Of a stretch of DNA of 64,000 nt, positions 12,001 through 21,370 are shown in pieces (within the stretch, counting starts at the first letter, position 1; each line of letters begins with the position of its first letter). Source of the DNA: Termitomyces sp. T153 (taxonomy: Eukaryota; Basidiomycota; Agaricomycetes; Agaricales; Lyophyllaceae); contig JACKQL020000073.1 in NCBI GenBank assembly GCA_018296165.2, positions 62,001 to 126,000 on the forward strand, written 5' to 3'. The position numbers and the translations under genes are program-made. Below the pieces are notes generated by a model that worked only from the letters and a program-made list of their open reading frames with translations, did not search any database and was not told where the DNA came from.

Positions 12001-12570
12001 ATGAGCAAATCTGCAATGCCAAAGTGTCAGATCAAGTGGTAATGTGCTGGTAAGATGAGCAGACTCCAAAATAGGTGCAGTACAACCATCCAAATAAGCA
12101 GAATTATTGGAGTTGATTGTAGCACAGAATAACTCTTTTCCATTCAACCAGAAATGCATGGCTTGTTTGTCAATATGAATGTTGTAGCCTTTGTTTCTAG
12201 TCAAATATATACAGGACAAGAGATTATTTCCAAGTAATGGAACATGCAAGACTCTGTGGAACTCTAAAGACCAGATTTTCTTCCCATTTACAACTGGATA
12301 GAATACAACTGTTCCAATCCCAGCTGAGTAAACAATGCTGTTATCAGCTAACCTGACTGGAGTCTGATAGGGAGCATAATTTTGGACCCAATTTCAATGT
12401 GGGGTCATGTGGCAAGTGGCTCCTGAGTCTACAATCCAATTGAAGTCAGCTTCAGGTTGTATGGGAAGAGAGGGATCTGAATGATCCGGTAAACAAGTAT
12501 TTGCATTTCCAGCAAATTCTGCATCATCTTTCTTGGACTTGTCATCATTGAAAGCTGCATTAGCTTGTTC
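9070..12570 (-). pseudogene. Copia pol (protease, integrase, reverse transcriptase, RNase H), interrupted by stops
   Basis: From high to low coordinates: protease with 'WIVDSGATCHMT' (about 12,440-12,400); GAG-pre-integrase with His and Cys ligands ('LWHCRFAHHN', 'CEPCLAGK'); integrase core ('DDKGGEHMSKEF', 'QQNGAAERANRTL'); a Pro-rich linker; reverse transcriptase ('GCGWVFHIK', 'DVTSAFPNGDL', 'LYGLKQAGRQW', 'PIYIDDI'); RNase H ('TFCDASHGDCPDSSRSTGG', 'STTEAEYIAA', 'DNQSA'). In-frame stops fall after 'TCHMTPH', 'GGFHY', 'PRPRPN' and 'WSSKL'. The residues normally there are compatible with W (TGG to TGA), R (CGA to TGA) and Q (CAA to TAA), all G:C to A:T transitions. The frame is otherwise unbroken, so point mutation rather than deletion killed it. 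Confidence 0.92.
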
Positions 12571-13353
12571 CTAGCCCTTTCTGCCTCTTTTGTTGCGAAA
12601 TTTTGTCTGCTGCTTTGCTTGCTGCTGAGCTGCTTTGTATTTGTAGCAATTAGCTTGTGTATGGCCTTGCAAGGTGCAAAAGTCACAGGTAACTTTGGCT
12701 AATGCAGTACTCATAGCAATTATAGCAGCAGCAGACTCATCAGAGCGACGACGACGTTGTGTTTCTTCTGTAACAAAGGCCTGATGGATTTTGGCCTTGT
12801 CAAGGTCATCTTTGAGAAGGAGAGTGGATACAAATGCTGAAAAATCATCAGGAAGCGCCCTTATCAATGCCATAGATGCTAGTTCATTGTCTAATTTGGC
12901 AATATCAAAGTCTTTTGGGTGCAAATCCTGGATTTTCTTCATTGCAGTCTCAACTCTGTTGATTAGAGTCTGCAAATTCTCCTCCTCTCCTTTTCTAATA
13001 GAGAACAAGTCATCATAGGCATTAAAGCATGTGCCAGGGCGTTGCTGCATGTGTATCTGCTTCAAAGCTTCCCACATCTTGTCTGGTTGGTCTTTATAAT
13101 CATTGAGATGGATTCTTTGATCATCCTCCACCATCAAATAAATCAGACCAGATGCAACATTGGCCTCTTTCTGCCATTCTCTGTATTCTCTTTTTTCCTC
13201 TGATGTAGGGTTTTCAGAGAGTTGAGGAGCCAAAGAAGGCATGGAGATAGGCATCCAGGCATTTTGGGAGCAAAGATAAGCTTCGATTTCACCAACCCAT
13301 GAGTTATAGTTGTGGGAATTGAGTTTGGTGAAGGTTGGAATAGATGTAGGCAT
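12571..13353 (-). pseudogene. Copia gag with zinc knuckle, separated from pol by a stop codon
   Basis: 260 codons from ATG 13,353. It begins with the Copia gag pattern 'LNSHNYNSWVGEIEAYLC' and ends with a CCHC zinc knuckle 'CDFCTLQGHTQANC' (Cys-x2-Cys-x4-His-x4-Cys) and a basic tail. A TAG follows 'KFRNKRGRKG', after which the same frame runs into pol. In Copia elements gag and pol are usually one ORF, so this stop is probably another decay mutation, although a recoding stop cannot be excluded. The ORF itself is intact. Confidence 0.85.
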
Positions 13354-13769
13354 GTTGGAAGAGGTGATTTGGAGTGTAGATTGAATAATAAAGTGTGGAG
13401 TTGCAGAATGCAGTCAAAAATGGGTTTGAAAGTGCTTTAAAAGCAATAATAGAGTGCTAAGGTCTGGTGTGCCAGAAGGAATACAGCCACAATCCAGTCA
13501 AACTGGCAGGGTTCCTGCAAGGTCCTCAGGAGTGGTGCAGCAGGAAGGTGAGGTATAGTAAAGCTAACTAACTAACTGCAGACTCTGCAATTGTAACACC
13601 TCCCAGTTAGGCGTGTCAGGCTTCACTGGTGAGATAAAGCAGCCCCACTTAAGGGTGACTATCCAATAGTTCAGAGTCTATGTATCTAAAGGAGCTGCAA
13701 CCACTATAAGGACTATAGCACAGACACAAAGCAAATCAAAATGACAAAAACTTCGGACTCAAGCTTTAG

Positions 13770-13787
13770 AGGCCAGGGCCCATAACC
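13770..13787 (-). promoter_or_regulatory. Primer-binding site of the Copia element
   Basis: Directly inside the 5' LTR the minus strand reads GGTTATGGGCCCTGGCC. Its complement resembles the anticodon stem-loop of initiator methionine tRNA (GGGCTCATAACCC), as in Copia elements primed by an internally cleaved half-tRNA rather than by the tRNA 3' end. Confidence 0.6.
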
Positions 13788-14189
13788 TGTTGAAGACAGG
13801 CAAAGCACAGGGGACTGAATAGTCACTAAAGCTGAAGTCCAGAGTCAGAAACTGAGTATATTGAAGTGTAACACACTAACCTGAAGTCCAGAGTCAGAAA
13901 CTGAGTGGGGACTTCAGGCTTCTACATTATCTATATACTGTAATGTAACTGAATAGAAGAGAATCCATGTGATTGAATTGAATAGAGAGACAATCACATG
14001 GAAGTGAATTGAATAGGAAGACAATCACATGGAAGGTACATGTGATTGAATTAAATAGAAAGATAATCACATGGAAGGTACATGTGATTGAATTCAATAG
14101 AAATGAAAGGAAGTGGACTAAACATGTGTTAAATGAACTTGGAGTGAATGCTGATCATCCATAGTAGAATGCAATAAGCAATTCTAACA
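13788..14189 (-). repeat. 5' LTR of the Copia element
   Basis: 402 bp, TGTTGAAG...TTCTAACA on the plus strand. Differs from the other LTR by one missing ~32-bp repeat unit and a few substitutions. Between this LTR and the gag start (13,354-13,787) lies an untranslated leader without recognisable genes. Confidence 0.92.
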
Positions 14190-14406
14190 ATATCAATCTT
14201 CTACAATGGATGCAGAAGCATAAAAATGATCCTGCTATAACAGTATGTCCAAGTTTCACTAGTTTGTAGTTAAAATACTAAAGTTATAAATCAGAACTTC
14301 ATACTCAAACTCATTGATCATTTCTTAACATGTCTACTTCCTCAAGATGTTTTGCAAAAATCTTATCATTAAAAATTCAATCATCTATGAGCACAAAACT
14401 TTGTGT
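14190..14406 (+). pseudogene. Left part of an ORF split by the giant CACTA insertion
   Basis: Plus-strand translation includes 'NLLQWMQKHKNDPAI' and, directly before the insertion, 'NSIIYEHKTLC' (with frame breaks between). I recognise the pattern from uncharacterised, transposon-associated Agaricomycete proteins, where '..IYSHK..' is followed by 'INYTTYD' and 'D..NP..H.D.MVL'. The continuation is at 45,582. The last codon TGT (14,404-14,406) is one copy of the target duplication. Function unknown. Confidence 0.6.
14404..14406. repeat. Target-site duplication TGT, left copy
   Basis: TGT directly precedes CACTT. The matching copy is at 45,579-45,581. Three bases is the expected size for CACTA elements. 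Confidence 0.7.
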
Positions 14407-14456
14407 CACTTTGGAAAATGTTGCAAAAATCTGGAGAAACACCTGTTAGAAACAGG
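14407..14456. repeat. Left terminal inverted repeat of the giant CACTA element
   Basis: Matches the inverted right end at 45,578-45,529 with two differences (T for C, A for G), both the transitions expected from loss of a CpG. Confidence 0.8.
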
Positions 14457-14486
14457 TCACATGGTTTCTAACAGGTGTTTCTCCAG
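14431..14486. repeat. Subterminal perfect palindrome, left end
   Basis: CTGGAGAAACACCTGTTAGAAAC (14,431-14,453) is followed after ten bases by its exact inverted copy (14,464-14,486). The same hairpin is at the right end (45,499-45,554). Related shorter motifs with 'agaaac' and 'gtttc' recur further in (about 14,690-14,810), as expected of subterminal transposase-binding repeats in CACTA elements. Confidence 0.85.
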
Positions 14487-15034
14487 AATCAGTTTAAATA
14501 CAATGTTGGAAATAGTAGACAAAGAGGTTTTGTGCTCCTAAAATATTACTAGAGAAATAAAAAAAAATTCCTTCACTCTTTATTGAAGAACACTCAGCAA
14601 ACACAAATAGTGTTTATCTTATGCTTTTCAAACAATACATAACATGTATTTTTTTATCTTTCTGCAGTTATTATTGTGAATTTTCTAAACACTGTTTCTT
14701 AGGTAATTTTCTATATGTTGATTTAAAATAACAGATACAAAATACTTTTACAGTTTCTTGAGAAACACTGATTAGAAACCTTTGAAATGTTTCCCAGGAA
14801 ACTCTGTCTAAAAATACATATCACATCAACAAGCATGGCACTCAGTGCACAACAAGCACATGCATATAGACTTGCTCATTGTGTTTAGAATATTGTGAAT
14901 TTTGATCCATTTAAAATATGTACAATTATATCAATAAACTTATTTACAAGATACATGAAGATGAAGAATGGGCTACTGATTATGCAGAATTGCTTGTATT
15001 GGAATATTGAGGGACTAGTAAGGCTGTGACTGCA

Positions 15035-15745
15035 ACACAGACATGGATGCAAAGCTTGAATCTGGCAAGCCAAGCAACCAATATTTGATAGCCATACCTA
15101 GTAACATGACTAGTTGAACACTTGAGGGCCACAAAATGAAACACAACTCACAAAGGTCATTCTGGAACTCTATGAGATCATTGCCAGCATGTTTTCTCTT
15201 CTCTCCAGCTCTCAAGATTAAGATGCTCAGCCACTTTACTGAAGTTGCATTCTGCATGAACAATGGACCTGATTGCCTGAAAAACACAGAACCACTGGGA
15301 CCAGATTCACCACTGAACAATGTATTTGCAGGTGAACTATTCAAGGAAACTTTGTGCAGCTTGATAATGACAGTCTTGATCTCATTTAGAAATGCTAACA
15401 TCTTGTTGGGCAGTATGCCTACTGCAGGCTGTTCCTGACATCTAGTTCAGTGTGGAGGGTTAATTGGCACCTTGACTGGGATGGGAATATGTTTGAGTGC
15501 AGCATGGGCAGAGGCAAATAACATCTCAGCACTTGAACCTGGAGGAGGAGGTGGTGGTGGTGAAGGTGGAGGTGGAGGTGCTTCAACATATAGTGTGTAC
15601 AAACATGGATGTTTTGCAAGGTGTAGAGGTCAATTAAAAACAAAAAAAAAGAATATTCAACAACCAACTTCTTCCTTGAGCCTTGCAATCTCCTTCTCAA
15701 GCAACTTAATGTGTTTCTTAACACTGGACTCAGACTCCAACTCTT
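15035..15745 (-). pseudogene. Gene-like segment present only in the left arm: coiled coil and polyproline
   Basis: Minus strand: 'ESSVKKHIKLLEKEIARLKEE' reads as a coiled coil (15,740-15,670), then, after a non-coding piece with an AG acceptor, 'EAPPPPPSPPPPPPGSS' (about 15,580-15,530) and 'KMLAFLNEIKTVIIKL' and 'LRAGEKRKHAGND'. The segments look like exons of a cellular gene with a proline-rich region, but I cannot name it. At the corresponding point of the right arm (about 44,945-44,965) the sequence is continuous without it, so it was either inserted on the left or lost on the right. Confidence 0.4.
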
Positions 15746-17058
15746 TAGAGCCATATTTGTCATTCTCATTGAGTATCCTGCTTGTTGTGGTCACAAATGA
15801 GCCTAATTTGCATGATACAAAGTTGAATATGCCTACAAAGAAGCCCAAGTTCTGCACCATCATGCAGGTTTTCTGCAAAAAATAGCTCAATGAGGGCAAA
15901 GGCCTCAACCAAACATCAACAACTAGTATTCATCTTGAATTTGCTGCAATCACCCTTGTCACAATGGTGAAAACCTCAAACTGCTTGCTTGAATCAACAC
16001 TTGGCCATGTCTTTTGAAAAGAGTTCCAACAGGTAATATTCAAATCCTTGGCCCTCATCCTATTTCTGATAACTTGCCCTTGGTAGAAATATCTAAATCT
16101 TGAATTCCTTGATGGTCTCATCCCAATGATGATGACTCATGACTTCTGGCAACAGCCCACCTCACCAGCTGTACTTGAAGCTTTACATGGCACCACAGCC
16201 CATAATGAGTATGATCTGCAAGCACAGGGCACTGGTTGAGCTCCTGACTGGCAGTCCAAGCTTGATTCACAATGAGGAGCTGTTGTTGCTATGGAGAGGA
16301 TGAACAATAGTTGCAAGCTTACCAAATGGACTGTCCAGAGTGTACTGGCTGGAGCTGAGCTCATGAAAATTGGATCTGTGTTCTTCCATTCTCTTCATCT
16401 CTGGCATGTAACATTGGGACAATGCATCTAAAAATCTTCCAACTAACATTCTGCCTATAGATACATCTCTCATGCCAATCCCTGCAATGACATCCATCAC
16501 ATCATTCTGAGCACAGCTTCTATGCATCCAACTGACTTTGCTGCTCAGCTTGATGTTTTGTTGGCTAACAGTTGGGGCATCATCTGAACAGTCACTGATA
16601 CTGTTTTCATTAGAAAGTTGTTAGAATGTTGGTCCCTGGAATTTGATAGAGAAAGTGAGACCTGAGCTGCAAGTAAATATAGGAAGGAAGCTTTTGTTGT
16701 TCAGAGGTACACTGAAGATTCAGTATTTGTAAGTAGCAGGAACAATCCAAGAGTATTGATACATTATACTGGAAACCATGGGTAAGGGACCTGTCACAAT
16801 GTAATTGAGGCTGGTGCAATGAAAGACTATCAATGATGCAAGGTTGAGTATTGTCACCAGAATTGAAGATACTATGATGAATGACTAACATCATATACTA
16901 GTAAGCATTTCATATTGAATGCATAGGTGATACTCACAGCATACTTGATGCTGCTAAATCGATGTTCAACCTAAATTCCAGCATTGAACAGTAAGAGTTG
17001 TGCAATGAAAGGTCACTAGAACTAGAGAATGCCAGATGGTGAAGATACTGCAAAGTCT

Positions 17059-18605
17059 CTATGTGTGGGCTTCACTCTTCTTTCTGTGGTTTGGGTATGC
17101 TTTCTTTACAAGGATGATGTTGGGTATGTGCCCAGGCCCCAGAAGAGCAACATTGGAGGAGTGGAAGTTGGCATTGGTGAGGTGATAGCCCATGACTGTG
17201 TCACCCAGTTGCAGGATTGATCTGAGGTAGGTATGGGTGTGGTAGATTTGGCTGGTAGAAGAGCTGGGCACTTCATAATCCATCATTTTGTCATTGTCTG
17301 CTGTACCTGCAGAAGGACAGAATGTGCTTGCCACTACAACTTGGGTATCTGCCATGACAAATTTGTCTTGAGTTTTCCAATAGTCAGGTTTGACATTTAG
17401 GACTATGAATTCCACTAGATCCATAATGGTAGCAAAGGAATCAAATGGAGTACACCAATAGTATTGCAATGTACCTGGGTCAATGAGGTGGACTGAGTTG
17501 CTAATGCAGGTGCAGATTAGGAGAGGGGAGAGGTTGGAGAAGTTGAAAAGGTATTTTGCTTGTTTTAGGGGAATGAGGACAAGATCATCTTTACAGATCA
17601 GAATGATTTCAATGGAGTAGGTGAACTTGAAATTAGCAATGTTGGAGTGCATGTTGGAAGAGATTATTTGTTCAGAAGACTTGGTGCTAGATGGGTTGGT
17701 AAGTGAGTGAGCAAGGCAGTTGTGGGGTGAGGTGGGGATGTACTGGACAGGTACAACATCCTGTAAGAATTTGACCATTTTGATTGCATGACTACAAGAG
17801 CTAAGAAGAAATCAAGGCCATCCCTAACTTCTTCTACCAAAATCATATCTTTTTGGGCATTGCGCCTCAAAATCAGTTGTTCAGGGTACAAGAACATCCA
17901 TTTGTGTGGGACTTTTTGTTGAGCTTGTACAAGAGAATTCCAGGTGTTTTTTGCTGTAAGCTTGGTACAATCAGGACATTGACCATGTTGGATGAGGTAT
18001 TTGATTTCAAAAGTTTTGTTTGAGGATAGTGTTAGTTAGAACCTAACTTGCCATCAATCAGGTGACACCAAGAAAGAGGGTGACCCCACATACCTCCTTT
18101 TGGATTATCAAAACAAAACTCTCAAATGTTTTGAATGTGGCTCTGTCCAGATAAAATGGGCTTCTGTTAGTTGAACTTTGTCAAGACTCTTGAGCTTTTT
18201 CAAGCAGATCAAGAGAAGTTTGGCAAATTTGGGTTTTGCAATTGTCCATGCTGATGGAGGCAATAGGAAGCATTGACAGTTTCTGCAATACAATATGGAG
18301 GCTGAGCATGCAAGATAAGACCTTGCTAAAATTCAGAATATGTTGAAGGTCACCTTGCTTTGGAATGCCTTCAGTGATATTGACCCTGTATTGCACATTG
18401 ATTGGGGTCAGGCTCATGTATGCAAGAGAACAAGCAGTAGACATACATATTCTCAAGCATGCAGTACACAGATTTGCACTATTTGGGACAATTGGAGTTC
18501 CTAGTTGCTCATCATCTCTCAAGCTCAAGATCTCTGGTTGATCAGATGATATATGTACCACAATCTGCACACAAGACACAATGTACAGGGAGGGCTGGAG
18601 AAAAC
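17059..18605 (-). pseudogene. NMD3: Captured fragment of NMD3 (60S ribosomal subunit export factor), introns retained
   Basis: Minus strand, from high to low: N-terminal zinc-binding region 'CADCG' / 'GTPIVPNSANLCTACLR' / 'ITEGIPKQGDLQH', 'FCRNCQCFLLPPSAW', then 'VQLTEAHFIWTEPHSKHLRV', 'HGQCPDCTKLTAKNTW', 'EEVRDGLDFF', 'MVKFLQDVVPVQY', 'HSNIANFKFTYSIEI', 'SVHLIDPGTLQYYW', 'DLVEFIVLNVKPDYW', 'GDTVMGYHLTNANF' and 'ILVKKAYPNHRKK'. NMD3 is the conserved adaptor for nuclear export of the large ribosomal subunit. The exons are separated by plausible introns with GT..AG ends (for example gtacat..actag after CADCG), so genomic DNA, not mRNA, was copied. A one-base shift follows 'DGLDFF', and the normal C-terminal end is missing at 17,059, close to the arm border at 17,032. 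It lies as cargo inside the left half of the CACTA element. Identification is firm; function is lost. Confidence 0.82.
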
Positions 18606-19296
18606 TCCATAGCAAGAGTACTGCATGCTTACAGCAGAGAAATCTCTAAGGTCATACAAGCCAATATGCAGCAGAGAGCAGGAGTGGGGTCAAGTCTAAA
18701 CCTTGGGCCTGTCTTTGAAAAAATCAAGCATGTGATCACCATACATAGAGATTAGATAGATTAAGATGGAAGGACACACTGACATGGTGTTCAATTCATT
18801 GTGGTACTCAATTCTTTTTATTCTGCACCTCAGCTTGTCCCTGGTACAGAGACCATCTCTTCTGGAACTATAGGTCTTTGTAGATTCAACTGCTGACTCA
18901 GAAGAATGAAGAGCCTTCAGCTCCTTGGGCTGTCACTTGCAGTTGTGGGAGGAAGATATGTGAGCCTACCAGTCAAAGTGTTGTTAAGATCCTTGTGGCC
19001 CACATCCCCACCTCTGATTGAAATACTGTAAGTTATATATGGATACAAGGTGCATTCAGAGTTCTGATATTGTTATGAGAGAAACTGTAGCTCTAGAAAA
19101 CCCAGACACATTCTTCCCACTCCTGGATACATTGACCAACCCAGGTATATTACCCACACCAGAGAAACTTACTTCAGAGGCAGTGCACTGAGCTGTTATG
19201 GAAATTGCTGCATTTAATGGCTATCTGACTGAACCTGGGTCCTTTGCAAGCAGTTTTGTCCACTGTACTAGGCTAGTCTCATTGTTAACAATACTG
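18606..19296. other. Cargo DNA of the left arm without a recognised gene
   Basis: CpG-poor. Short reading frames on both strands (for example 18,459-18,755 plus) show no motif I recognise. It may be introns or further unidentified gene fragments between the NMD3 copy and the next fragment. Confidence 0.3.
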
Positions 19297-19566
19297 TCAA
19301 GTACAAGGGTATATCACTGTACAGTAAGTACAATAAGTTGAGAAAAAGGATGAATGAAACCTGTGACTCACCTCCTTCAAAGCTTGGGTAATGATGGCTA
19401 CAATGATATCACCATGTTTGTTCATTATGCCTCCCTCCTGGAGGACATCTACCAGCGCCTTGAAACAGGCATCAAAGGCATGCCCTAACCTTTCATAATG
19501 GGTGAGGAGAACAGAACCATAGCATATATGAATAGCTCCAGCACAGATTGCTTGTATAAATGTCAA
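19297..19566 (-). pseudogene. Possible fragment of a cohesin STAG/SA subunit gene
   Basis: Minus strand contains 'YGSVLLTHYERLGHAFDACF' and 'KHGDIIVAIITQALKE', followed by a GTGAGT donor. The pattern resembles a helical segment of fungal STAG-type cohesin subunits as I remember it, but the piece is short and the match is not decisive. It behaves like the other cargo: an exon-like piece with a splice site, without the rest of the gene. Confidence 0.3.
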
Positions 19567-19759
19567 TATGACATGAACATAGAAATACTCTTCTTCTCAT
19601 CAAGCTCAAGAGGAAACATCAACTATCCAAGAGAAGGTGCATCAATATCTGTGGATGAATGATGAGAAAGGCAACCATACTTTTGACCTCAGTCTTCTTG
19701 CCTTTCAACAGCTTGGCAGTGCCATCAGCATCTTTGGGTTATGATCAGTCTACTGGTAT

Positions 19760-19900
19760 CAACAATGGCCAAGGCCTGTAAGTTTTTGCCATTGTCTTGC
19801 AGAAATGATGAGATCAATAACCAGATTGAGAAGAATCACATGATGGCAAAGAATGAGATAAAGATGCTTTTACTAGGTGCTGGAGAGTCTGGCAAAATGC
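19760..19900 (+). pseudogene. Captured fragment of a G-protein alpha subunit gene, ending inside the P-loop
   Basis: After GTAAGT...TTGCAG (a very short intron or intron remnant) the plus strand reads 'NDEINNQIEKNH' and 'MMAKNEIKMLLLGAGESGK', the N-terminal helix and the start of the GTP-binding P-loop (GAGESGKS/T) of fungal G-alpha proteins. Immediately after the Lys, the sequence becomes unrelated ('MHAGAVVGQSMLL'), so the copy is cut within the nucleotide-binding motif. G-alpha relays signals from seven-helix receptors at the plasma membrane; this piece cannot bind GTP. It borders the inner arm of the inverted repeat. Confidence 0.75.
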
Positions 19901-19969
19901 ATGCTGGAGCTGTAGTGGGTCAATCAATGTTGCTAACACACCTCAGTCAATGATTCACTAAGAGACTTT

Positions 19970-21002
19970 GGACTGTACAAGGAGACTATGACTCTGCAGG
20001 CTTGGCCCACCAAGAGAATATTGTATGTTGAGCCATCTTTTTGTGGTTCCAAATGCTTTTTCCTAGGGTGGTGAATGTGGGAACCTTCTTTGTATTTGTG
20101 AATCCATCAGGCATGCTGTGAACCAGACTATTCTGACTGAGGCAGAGCTTTTCTTGGTGTAAGTGTATTCCTGTAGAAGCTAATGAAGTTGATAATGATT
20201 CAGAAGAATCCACTGATGTGCAACATACAATAACAGGTTCAAGAGGAAAAGTTTGATGACTTCTCCTGAGATGGCTCTGTGGTTTGCAATTCATCTCTCT
20301 TGGTTGTGGTACATGTTGTTCTCAGTGTATTCCTGTAGTGATCTAGACTCTGCAGTTGGACATCTTTATGCATGTCATGAGCATTGATACCACTGTGAAG
20401 AAATCTGTCAGACAACTGAGTATGTGGGATAACAATTGTAGGCAAATGATGAGCAAGTCATCTGAAGAGGTGGGCAACAAACTGGGTGTTACTTGAACAC
20501 AAAAAGGAAGGGAAGAGCTTAGTGAGCCCAAAACTCCAGAGAGAGGAGCTTGCGCAAACCCAGAGCTCTGGAAGGGGAAGAGCTTAGGTGAACTCAAAGC
20601 TCTGGGGAGATGATGAGCAAGTCACTTGAGTAAACCAAGAAGAAGGGAAGAGTTTGGGTGAACTCAAAACTCAAGGGAAGGGAAGAGTTTGGGTAAACCC
20701 AAAACTTGGGGGAAGGGAAGAGTTTGGGTAAACCCAAAACTCAAGAGAAGGGAGGAACTTGGGTGAACCCAGAGCTCTCAAAGGGTTAAAGGAAGGTCAG
20801 GACAAATTTGACATGTGTGGTTCTGGCTAGATTTTGGCATAATCCAGATTGGCATGATATCTGGCTGAAATTTTTCTAAGTCCCCCTGATGACATCATCC
20901 TTGAATGCTTGAGCTCTGAGTTCATAATTTTACTGGAGATTCCTCCTGCATTGTATTCTTGATTCTTGTAAATCAGCCAACATCTCAGTTTTCATCACTC
21001 TC
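19970..21002. repeat. Left inner arm of the giant inverted repeat
   Basis: Inverted counterpart of 41,086-41,945: for example the minus-strand segments 'LHSGINAHDMHKDVQLQSL' and 'KKMAQHTIFS' recur on the plus strand at 41,640-41,930. The homology stops abruptly at 21,002/41,086. No CACTT end is found at this border. Confidence 0.8.
20498..20790. repeat. GAGCTC-type minisatellite (left inner arm)
   Basis: Imperfect tandem units of about 37 bp, each with 'gggaagagcttgggtgaac' followed by 'ccaaaactc' or 'cagagctctgg'. The unit is nearly palindromic. The same repeat, in either orientation, is at 36,619-37,030, 39,135-39,490 and 41,290-41,545. Confidence 0.85.
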
Positions 21003-21311
21003 TCATTGTTACATTGTATTTTGTTACCAAATTATCATGTCATTTTCACATCATAGCAAATGTAAGATTCATAAGCAGTAGACTTGAAGGTTTGATGAGA
21101 GGGGCAGATGTTGAAAAGGTCTCAGGCCAGAGTACCTTAGGAGTGTCTATAAATCACACCTGTATATCCACCTGTATGTTGGGGGCAATATCAGCATCTT
21201 ATTTTCTTAATGAACCTAACATCTCAGTTCTCATAATTTTGTCCAAGTTTACAAAAGTCACATTGCATCTGGTCCATTGAATTATCATGTCATTTTCACA
21301 TCATAGCAAAG
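20970..21311 (+). repeat. Direct repeat of ~95 bp, 250 bp apart
   Basis: 'aacatctcagtt' and 'aattatcatgtcattttcac' followed by 'atcatagcaaa' occur at about 20,975-21,061 and again at 21,222-21,311. The first copy spans the border of the inner arm. Confidence 0.65.
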
Positions 21312-21370
21312 TCTTCATATATAAGGATTGCTGTATTGAACATAATCTTAAATCTATCTGAGGCCTCCAG

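Larger units (their letters stand above)
8597..14189 (-). mobile_element. Ty1/Copia LTR retrotransposon, full length but decayed
   Basis: Two LTRs (8597-9031 and 13788-14189) flank a gag-pol region read on the minus strand. Each LTR reads TGTT...AACA. Next to the 5' LTR (high coordinates) is a primer-binding site, and next to the 3' LTR the polypurine tract AGGGGGGAG (minus strand; 9032-9040). The domain order gag, protease, integrase, reverse transcriptase, RNase H is the Copia order. Premature stops throughout show that this copy is dead. I could not find a clear 5-bp target duplication (aatgt on the left, atatc on the right). Confidence 0.93.
14407..17032. repeat. Left outer arm of the giant inverted repeat
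   Basis: Inverted counterpart of 43,660-45,578. Identical ORF fragments appear in both (for example 16,267-16,527 minus versus 44,166-44,426 plus, and 16,610-16,894 versus 43,799-44,083), so the arms are highly similar. The left arm carries about 700 bp (roughly 15,035-15,745) absent from the right. Near the inner border the minus strand reads 'FNAGIQVEH' in one frame of the right arm, vaguely like the last catalytic segment of Harbinger-type nucleases, but this is too short to rely on. Confidence 0.85.

Noticed and set aside
8592..14194. 5-bp target duplication of the Copia element
   Set aside because: aatgt and atatc do not match; shifting the LTR border by a few bases does not help. The element may have recombined or the flank may have decayed.
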